Source: Candidatus Cohnella colombiensis
GTDB lineage: Bacteria; Bacillota; Bacilli; Paenibacillales; Paenibacillaceae
NCBI GenBank assembly: GCA_029203125.1
Contig: CP119317.1
Coordinates: forward strand, 3,100,001 to 3,164,000
DNA length: 64,000 nucleotides
Direction: 5' to 3'
This document shows, in pieces, positions 58,154-64,000 of the stretch. The notes under the pieces are model-generated. The model was not told the origin of the DNA. It saw nothing but the letters and a program-made list of their open reading frames with translations, and did not search any database. A program made the position numbers and the translations under genes. Each line of letters starts with the position of its first letter. Within the stretch, counting starts at the first letter, position 1.

Positions 58154-59986
58154 CTACTCCACCGTAACACTCTTAGCCAAATTCCGCGGTTTATCTACAT
58201 CATGGCCCAGTGCAAGCGAAGCGTAGTAGGAAATCAACTGCAACGGAACAACCGACAATGCTGGAGTTAGTATTGGCAGTGTGCGCGGGATCGCAAAAGT
58301 GCGATCTACGGATCGAGCTGCTTCTACTTCGTGTCCTTCGTTGTCAATGCCAAGGACATCGGCGCCGCGAGCCTTTACTTCCTTAATGTTGCTCAGCGTC
58401 TTCTCATACAACGCTTCCTGTGTTAACAAGGCGATGACCGGCGTTCCTTCTTCAATCAGCGCGAGCGTACCATGCTTCAGCTCACCTGCAGCATAAGCTT
58501 CGGAATGAATATAGGAGATCTCTTTCAGCTTCAGCGAACCTTCCATTGCGACAGCATAGTCAACACCGCGACCGATGAAGAAAAGACTGCTATGATGCGA
58601 GATCGACTCTGCGATTTTTTTCAACTCTTCAACACGCGCAAGAATCCGTTCCACTTGTTCAGGCAACGATTGCATCGCAGCAAGAATGTGTGCAATTTCT
58701 CCCGCTTCCTGCGATCCGACTATTTGAGCCCAATACAATCCAAATAGGTAGAAAGCAATCAATTGCGAAGAGTAAGCTTTCGTAGAAGCAACAGCGATCT
58801 CTGGACCTGCGAGCGTAATGATCACATCGTCTGCTTCACGAGCAACAGAACTCCCTACAACGTTCGTAATCGCAAGTACGCGAGCACCGCAACGTTTTGC
58901 TTCACGCAATGCAGCAAGGGTATCAGCTGTTTCACCGGATTGGCTTACGACGATTACGAGAGTATCTGGCGTAATGATCGGTGAACGGTAACGATACTCA
59001 GAAGCAATATCTGTTTCTACTGGAATCCGCACGAGCGACTCGATCACATTTTTCCCAACGAAGCCTGCATGCATTGCTGTACCGCAAGCAACAATATGCA
59101 CACGATTAATGCCACGAAGCTGCTCTGTCGTCATCTTCAACTCAGGAAGCTCTACAGACTTACCGTCTGCGCTGATCCGACCAAGCATCGTATCGCGATA
59201 AGCGCGAGGTTGCTCGTAGATTTCCTTCAGCATGAAGTGGTCAAAGCCACCCTTCTCGGCGGTCATCAAGTCCCAATCGACATGAAATACATCCTTAGCA
59301 ATCGCGTTGCCTTCCATTGTCATCAGCTCGACACCGTCACGAGTGAGCACAGCCATTTCGCCATCATTCAAAATATAAATATCACGAGTATGCTCTAAGA
59401 TCGCCGGAATGTCCGAAGCAATATACTTTTCGCCTTCTCCGATTCCGATGATGAGCGGGCTCGCATAACGCACTGCAACGAGCTTATCCGGCTCATACTC
59501 TGTCAGCACGCCTAATGCGAATGCGCCGCGCATCTTTTTCACTGCGCGTTGAACTGCTTTGACAATATCTCCATCATACTCAACCGAGATCAGGTGAGAA
59601 ATAATTTCCGTGTCCGTCTCAGACAGGAAGCGGTGACCCGCCATCATCAGTTCTTCCTTCAAATCGAGATAGTTCTCAATAATCCCGTTGTGTACAACTG
59701 AAAATTTCGAAGTATTGTCCACATGAGGATGCGAGTTCACATCTGACGGTTTACCGTGCGTTGCCCAGCGTGTATGTCCGATTCCCACTGATCCGCGCAA
59801 AGGATCGCCACTCAATCGATTTTCAAGATTCGCAAGACGGCCGACTGTCTTCGTAATTTCCAAGCCCTGCTCCGTGAATACTGCGATACCTGCCGAATCA
59901 TACCCACGATACTCTAGTTTCTTAAGCCCTTCTAGCAAGATTGGCTGTGACTCTCTATTTCCAATATATCCAACGATTCCACACAT
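58154..59986 (-). CDS. glmS: Glucosamine-6-phosphate synthase (glutamine-hydrolysing)
   Basis: A 610-aa cytosolic enzyme that makes glucosamine-6-P from fructose-6-P and glutamine, the entry to UDP-GlcNAc and peptidoglycan. The mature N-terminus is MCGIVGYIGNRESQPILLEG, Cys2 being the glutaminase nucleophile, so the start is ATG 59986 and not 60046. EYRGYDSAGIAV and HTRWATHGKPSDVNSHPH are N-domain motifs. Two SIS domains follow (CGTAMHAGFVGKNVIESL, SQSGETADTLAALREAK, STKAYSSQLIAFYL) and the C-terminus ends DKPRNLAKSVTVE. It is controlled by the ribozyme in its leader and lies downstream of glmM. Confidence 0.97.
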   Translation of the reverse strand: MCGIVGYIGNRESQPILLEGLKKLEYRGYDSAGIAVFTEQGLEITKTVGRLANLENRLSGDPLRGSVGIGHTRWATHGKPSDVNSHPHVDNTSKFSVVHNGIIENYLDLKEELMMAGHRFLSETDTEIISHLISVEYDGDIVKAVQRAVKKMRGAFALGVLTEYEPDKLVAVRYASPLIIGIGEGEKYIASDIPAILEHTRDIYILNDGEMAVLTRDGVELMTMEGNAIAKDVFHVDWDLMTAEKGGFDHFMLKEIYEQPRAYRDTMLGRISADGKSVELPELKMTTEQLRGINRVHIVACGTAMHAGFVGKNVIESLVRIPVETDIASEYRYRSPIITPDTLVIVVSQSGETADTLAALREAKRCGARVLAITNVVGSSVAREADDVIITLAGPEIAVASTKAYSSQLIAFYLFGLYWAQIVGSQEAGEIAHILAAMQSLPEQVERILARVEELKKIAESISHHSSLFFIGRGVDYAVAMEGSLKLKEISYIHSEAYAAGELKHGTLALIEEGTPVIALLTQEALYEKTLSNIKEVKARGADVLGIDNEGHEVEAARSVDRTFAIPRTLPILTPALSVVPLQLISYYASLALGHDVDKPRNLAKSVTVE

Positions 59987-60179
59987 AATTATATAAGCCT
60001 CCGTTTCGGGTTCTCCAAGTCTAACGCGAACCTGAAACCAAGCCATTCGAGCAACCTATTAGACAGTATTATAATAAGAGGTGACTTTTATCGCCTCTGT
60101 GCCTGTTCTATGTCCACTCGCAACCCGTCTCAGGAACGCTAGGACATTCTATTTGCATCGTATCGGAATATTGGCCGCC

Positions 60180-60381
60180 TGGTTGCCCTAAGCGTTTTGT
60201 CTTCCGATTGTCGGCTTCGATGATAAGCCGAGAGGTCCCCGCCGAAACGTTCCGAACACCTCTACCTCGTCAACTTGCCTTCCACATTGCTCGCTTCATT
60301 GAATTTTCCCGCTTTGGTCAGCTTTCCCGTCCCTGACCGTTGCGCTTCAATGACGATCGATGCTTCGACAAGTTCTGGCGC
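60180..60381 (-). ncRNA. glmS ribozyme/riboswitch
   Basis: The minus-strand leader reads A|GCGCCAGAACTTG at the expected cleavage site (between 60382 and 60381), then CAAGTTGACGAGGTAGAGG pairing back with the AGAACTTG region and CGGCGGGGACCTCTCGGCTT. These are the conserved P1/P2/P2.1 elements of the GlcN6P-sensing, self-cleaving ribozyme. Its 3' boundary is approximate. It sits ~195 nt upstream of the glmS start. When GlcN6P accumulates, self-cleavage lowers glmS mRNA. Confidence 0.9.
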
Positions 60382-60434
60382 TTTTTGTGCTAAATTTCGC
60401 TACCCTGCCTTTCAATTCCAGAATGTATTTACTT

Positions 60435-60463
60435 ATCTTATTCGTTTTGCCGTGTATATGCAA
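60435..60463 (-). promoter_or_regulatory. glmS promoter
   Basis: TTGCAT (60458-60463) and TAAGAT (60435-60440) are separated by 17 bp. Transcription would start about 45 nt before the ribozyme cleavage site, so glmS can be transcribed apart from glmM. Confidence 0.65.
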
Positions 60464-60489
60464 CTCATTCGTGATTATTTCCGAGGAAA

Positions 60490-60529
60490 TGACAAAGCCG
60501 CCCTCGTCCAATTTGGAACGAGAGCGGCT
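60490..60529 (-). terminator. Intrinsic terminator of glmM
   Basis: GCCGC-CTCGT / ACGAG-GCGGC around a short loop, then TTTGTCATTT on the minus strand, directly after the glmM stop. Confidence 0.65.
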
Positions 60530-60539
60530 ACACCACTTT

Positions 60540-61880
60540 TTATGCTAATTCAGCGCGCACGACATCGACAATGGATGCGACAAGGCGTTCAATCTCCTCT
60601 TTGTCTGGTCCTTCCGCCATTACACGGATCAACTCTTCCGTTCCTGATGGACGGACAAGTATGCGCCCGTTATCGCCAAGCTCGCCTTCGGCAGTCGCAA
60701 CGCTTGCAGCGATCGCAGCATTACCAGGGTAACGCGACTTATCCGCAACACGCACGTTCACAAGCACCTGCGGGAACTTGCGCATCATGCCTTTAAGCTC
60801 GCTTAGCTTCTTGCCTGAGCCTACTATGGTATCTACCAGCTGTAAGCCTGTTAGAATGCCATCTCCAGTCGTACTGTGATCGAGGAAGATCACATGCCCG
60901 GACTGCTCGCCGCCTAGGTTATAACCGCCATTCACCATCTCTTCCATAACATATCGGTCACCGACAGCGGTCTTCGCGGTATTCAAGCCCAACTCACTTG
61001 CAGCTTTGAAAAACCCGAGGTTCGCCATTACAGTCGTTACGATCGTGTCCTTCGCTAGTTTACCGCTACGTCTCATTGCATCACCACAGATGCACAGAAT
61101 GTAGTCGCCGTCGACTTCTTCACCCTGATCGTCAATTGCAATTAAACGATCGGCATCCCCATCAAACGCGAGGCCGAGATCTGCACCATGCTCCTTGACC
61201 TTTTGCGCCAACAGCTCTGGATGAGTTGAACCGACTCCCGCATTAATGTTAAGTCCAGTTGGCTCAGCGCCATAAGCGATCACTTCAGCGCCTAAGTTAC
61301 GGAATATTTCTGGTGCAAGCTCATATGCTGCTCCATGTGCGCAATCCAATACAATCTTCAACCCTGCGAACGAATGCTCAACAGTTGTTTTTAAGTAATC
61401 CAAGTATAAGTCTTTCACTTCATGATTGGAGGTCAATGCGCCAATTTCCCCGCCCACAGGCCGTGGCAATGTATCCTCAGTCGCATCCATCAATCGTTCG
61501 ATTTCCGCCTCTGTCTCATCTAGCAGCTTAAAGCCATCTCCGCCGAAAAACTTTATTCCATTATCTTCAACAGGATTGTGCGACGCTGAGATCATTACCC
61601 CCGCATCGGCACCAAGCGTCTTCGTTAAGTATGCCACCGCAGGTGTGCTTACAACGCCAAGCTGTACAACATCTGCACCAATCGACAACAATCCTGCAAC
61701 AAGTGCACTTTCAAGCATTGTACCTGAAATTCTTGTATCTCTACCGATCAGCACTTTCGGGCGTTCTGCCCGACCAGCTAATACAACACCGCCACAACGG
61801 CCAATTCGATAGGCTAATTCAGGAGTTAAGCCACGGTTAGCTACACCGCGTACCCCGTCTGTGCCGAAATATTTTCCCAT
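60540..61880 (-). CDS. glmM: Phosphoglucosamine mutase
   Basis: A 446-aa enzyme that converts glucosamine-6-P to glucosamine-1-P, just after GlmS. It starts MGKYFGTDGVRGVANRGLTP. The active serine is in GVMISASHNPVEDNGIKFFG, the metal-binding loop is LAFDGDADRLIAIDDQG and the sugar loop is VGGEQSGHVIFLDHSTTGDG. The phosphate-binding C-terminus reads RILVRPSGTEELIRVMAEG. In Firmicutes it also binds CdaA and inhibits c-di-AMP synthesis, in line with its place in cdaA-cdaR-glmM. Confidence 0.97.
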   Translation of the reverse strand: MGKYFGTDGVRGVANRGLTPELAYRIGRCGGVVLAGRAERPKVLIGRDTRISGTMLESALVAGLLSIGADVVQLGVVSTPAVAYLTKTLGADAGVMISASHNPVEDNGIKFFGGDGFKLLDETEAEIERLMDATEDTLPRPVGGEIGALTSNHEVKDLYLDYLKTTVEHSFAGLKIVLDCAHGAAYELAPEIFRNLGAEVIAYGAEPTGLNINAGVGSTHPELLAQKVKEHGADLGLAFDGDADRLIAIDDQGEEVDGDYILCICGDAMRRSGKLAKDTIVTTVMANLGFFKAASELGLNTAKTAVGDRYVMEEMVNGGYNLGGEQSGHVIFLDHSTTGDGILTGLQLVDTIVGSGKKLSELKGMMRKFPQVLVNVRVADKSRYPGNAAIAASVATAEGELGDNGRILVRPSGTEELIRVMAEGPDKEEIERLVASIVDVVRAELA

Positions 61881-61936
61881 AAGTATCTATTCGATCCCTT
61901 CATCATTCACATTAGTTGAACCCTACTATCCATCAA

Positions 61937-63253
61937 TTATGGAGAGGTTCTGTTCTCAGGCACTGCCACTTCAGTTCCATCCACGATGCCATCAACAGCG
62001 CTCGTATCCTCTTCAGATGCATTCAGTGCTGCCTCATCAACGATTTCGACAGTGATGCTACTTGTACCGCCTGCCTGTGTCATGAAACGCTCCAGATTCA
62101 CGCTGAGCGGAATCGTATGCGTACCTGGTCCTTTGCCATTCAAATCGGCATAGACATCAACATCACCAGGCTTCAAGTTGCCTAAGATCGCTGGTGCGCC
62201 CTTCACGACGATATCAGCCTTGCCCGATGCAGGTTCAATAATCGTCATTGTCAATCCGTCACCGAGTCCCTTCCACATGATCGGAAGTCCTTCCAGTGTT
62301 CTCGTCTCCGACAGAACAACTTCAACCGTGATATCCACCTTCTTCGGTGCAATTTCCACAATCGATGCGACAGAAGTAAGCACTACTGTAACCTTGCCTG
62401 AGTTTTTAAGCTCTGATAATTGTACTTCAACTTCTAAGAAATCGAGCTGATCTAACGCAGTTTGCGGACCGTAGACGGTAACCTGCTCCACATCGGGTTT
62501 AAATGAAGCAATGCTGAGACCCGGAGGCATATTTCCAACAAGCTTAATTTGCAATGGTACGGTCTTAAATGGATTCGTTATCGGCACTTCAACCTCAAGC
62601 ACTGCAGGATCAATGACCGCATTGTCGATCACATTTCCGTTCTCATCATAGGCAGCTAGCTTCACACTCTTGCTCTTGATCGTCTCTGTATTCCCTTTAA
62701 TCGATATCGATCCACCCACTTTTGCTACGCGTGCCATATCATTCGAAGGTAGCGTCACATGTACACGGTTACTCGGCTTGATAATCGGTGTCCCTGCTTT
62801 ATATCCTGCCGCCGGATTGCCAATTGTAGAGACATTGACTTCAAACTCCTTCGTCTGCAACGTAACAATCGTAACTGTTACTGTGCTCGGCGTCATATCT
62901 ACCAAGCTAATCCCGCGCGGAAGTGAATAATCTATTTTCAATGTATGCGTACCTTCGCCTGCGGTTCGCAAATCTACTTGGAGCTTATAATCCTCCGCCT
63001 TCGCGATCAAGTCACCGCTTGTACCACTCACAGTAAGCTTCACTTGTTGTGGCTCTAAACCGACGAGAACATAATTTTTCTCATCCAAGCCATACGCTTG
63101 TACCTTCACCGCTTCAATCGTCTTCACTTTAACGAGAGAAGATACTGTATTCGGAGTCGCTTCAGGATCGAAGTGAACAACAGCCCACATCAAAATTCCG
63201 AGCCCTACAGCTATTAACTTGATGATCGTCGGGTGATTGATCCATTTATCCAC
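61937..63253 (-). CDS. cdaR: CdaR (YbbR-domain regulator of diadenylate cyclase)
   Basis: A membrane-anchored extracytoplasmic protein of about 438 aa that modulates CdaA. It begins with one TM helix (IIKLIAVGLGILMWAVVHF) followed by repeated YbbR domains (EAVKVQAYGLDEKNYVLVGL, KEFEVNVSTIGNPAAGYKAG, TVPLQIKLVGNMPPGLSIAS, VEVVLSETRTLEGLPIMWKG). The GTG at 63253 is preferred: AAGGGTGG is upstream and the protein then starts VDKWINHP like known YbbR proteins. The longer frame to 63331 would overlap cdaA by 86 bp; GTG 63253 overlaps it by 8 bp. Confidence 0.92.
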   Translation of the reverse strand: MDKWINHPTIIKLIAVGLGILMWAVVHFDPEATPNTVSSLVKVKTIEAVKVQAYGLDEKNYVLVGLEPQQVKLTVSGTSGDLIAKAEDYKLQVDLRTAGEGTHTLKIDYSLPRGISLVDMTPSTVTVTIVTLQTKEFEVNVSTIGNPAAGYKAGTPIIKPSNRVHVTLPSNDMARVAKVGGSISIKGNTETIKSKSVKLAAYDENGNVIDNAVIDPAVLEVEVPITNPFKTVPLQIKLVGNMPPGLSIASFKPDVEQVTVYGPQTALDQLDFLEVEVQLSELKNSGKVTVVLTSVASIVEIAPKKVDITVEVVLSETRTLEGLPIMWKGLGDGLTMTIIEPASGKADIVVKGAPAILGNLKPGDVDVYADLNGKGPGTHTIPLSVNLERFMTQAGGTSSITVEIVDEAALNASEEDTSAVDGIVDGTEVAVPENRTSP

Positions 63254-64000
63254 GACTGCCACCACCCTTGCGCTTCCAGAACGCTTTCCATTCAGACTTC
63301 TTCGTCTTGATTTGCGGTCTAAGCTCGTCAAACAGCTTGGAGATTAGCGACTCTTCCTTAATGTCTCGGACGACTTGTCCATTGATGGCTAGCGACACCT
63401 GGCCTGTTTCCTCAGAAACAACGACCGATATCGCATCACACACTTCACTAATCCCGATGGCTGCCCGGTGACGAGTTCCCAGTTCCTTGCTAATGAATGG
63501 ATTTTCCGATAATGGCAAATAACAGCCTGCTGCCATAATCTGATCACGTCGAATTATGACCGCTCCATCATGAAGTGGCGTATTCGGAATAAAAATATTA
63601 CAAAGAAGCTCTGAGCTGAGCTTAGAATTCATCTTAATTCCGGATTCCAAGTAATCATTAAGTCCAGTGTTCCGTTCGAAAACAATCAACGCCCCGATCT
63701 TTCGCGGAGCTAAATAATTAACAGCCTTAATAACCTCATTGATCTGATGACTCGTCTCCTGATCTTCCTGAGACGATCTACCGAACAGCTTACCGCGCCC
63801 AAGCTGCTCCAGTGCGCGACGAAGCTCAGGCTGGAAAATAACCGCCAAGCTCACTACACCAAACGTGAACATTTGATTCATCAGCCATTTGAGCGTATAG
63901 AGATTAAAGTAGGTACTAAGCGCCCATGCCATAACAAGGAGTACAATCCCCTTGAGCAATTGAACTGCGCGCGTGCCTCGTATGAGGATAATTCCATGAT
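63246..64000 (-). CDS. cdaA: Diadenylate cyclase CdaA (5' end outside window)
   Basis: The membrane enzyme that makes c-di-AMP from two ATP. The frame is open to the window edge, where it reads HGIILIRGTRAVQLLKGIV, collinear with known CdaA, so roughly the first 30-35 residues lie outside. TM segments occupy the N-terminus. The DAC domain includes FQPELRRALEQLGRGKLF, the catalytic DGA in NTPLHDGAVIIRRDQI and the RHR motif in GTRHRAAIGISEVCDA. It is the first visible gene of cdaA-cdaR-glmM-glmS. c-di-AMP controls potassium and osmolyte homeostasis and wall integrity. Confidence 0.96.
   Translation of the reverse strand, partial: HGIILIRGTRAVQLLKGIVLLVMAWALSTYFNLYTLKWLMNQMFTFGVVSLAVIFQPELRRALEQLGRGKLFGRSSQEDQETSHQINEVIKAVNYLAPRKIGALIVFERNTGLNDYLESGIKMNSKLSSELLCNIFIPNTPLHDGAVIIRRDQIMAAGCYLPLSENPFISKELGTRHRAAIGISEVCDAISVVVSEETGQVSLAINGQVVRDIKEESLISKLFDELRPQIKTKKSEWKAFWKRKGGGSRG

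Noticed and set aside
60275..60796. Plus-strand ORF covering the glmS leader and glmM end
   Set aside because: It runs antisense across the ribozyme and the glmM 3' end; no ribosome binding site or recognisable product.

Overview
The window looks like a chromosomal segment of a mid-GC, Gram-positive, spore-forming member of the Paenibacillaceae (Paenibacillus or Cohnella type). The supporting signs are strong AGGAGG-type ribosome binding sites, frequent TTG/GTG starts, an SLH-anchored surface protein, a DUF3231 protein, large secreted glycan-active proteins next to LacI regulators, and the Firmicute cluster cdaA-cdaR-glmM-glmS with a glmS ribozyme. The genus is inference. No rRNA, tRNA, transposase, integrase or CRISPR array was seen.

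Layout. 1-2.4 kb: end of an exopolysaccharide O-acetylation pair (AlgI-type MBOAT and AlgJ/DHHW protein). 2.5-6.2 kb: short FAD oxidoreductase, Cys-rich pentapeptide-repeat protein, UvrD-family helicase. 6.3-12.8 kb: LacI regulator, a 1354-aa secreted multidomain glycan-active protein and an esterase lipoprotein, with LacI-type palindromes. 12.9-14.9 kb: an NAD/ADP-ribose locus with an NrtR-like regulator, a broken NadR-like ATPase and an ADP-ribosylglycohydrolase; the same ~21-bp motif precedes the first two. 15-22 kb: efflux genes with their regulators (MFS + TetR, MMPL + MarR) and a thioredoxin-reductase-like flavoprotein. 22.2-25.4 kb: LysE exporter, topoisomerase III and a repeat-rich intergenic region. 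25.4-29 kb: mannonate/KDG operon uxuA-uxuB-kdgA-kdgK. 29.2-33.2 kb: MORN-repeat protein, DUF2277, DUF3231, MerR + EamA.

33.2-38.4 kb is the strangest stretch. It holds a very GC-rich, actinobacterial-looking beta-helix lipoprotein. Next to it is a GH3 enzyme whose GC-rich catalytic part sits between an AT-rich signal peptide and an AT-rich linker plus SLH anchor. A perfect 47-bp inverted repeat and a 23-bp palindrome lie at the edges, and an SH3b-domain relic lies just upstream. 38.7-44.5 kb: MFS transporter, then a LacI-GH13-GH13 alpha-glucosidase operon. 45-46.3 kb: a sulfation pair (APS kinase + Stf0 sulfotransferase). 46.6-50.6 kb: an HxlR regulator whose apparent operator is repeated upstream of a luciferase-like monooxygenase and pirin, enclosing a hypothetical gene and a 32-aa small ORF. 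50.7-57.6 kb: accessory genes separated by repeat-rich gaps with several gene relics. 58.1-64 kb: core cell-wall/c-di-AMP genes glmS, glmM, cdaR and the start-truncated cdaA.

Several sites show gene decay: NadR-like, SH3b, XRE-like and pirin relics, a nonsense codon in the Stf0 C-terminus, and an A8 frameshift at the pirin start. All domain and family names come from reading the translated sequence; no database search was run.
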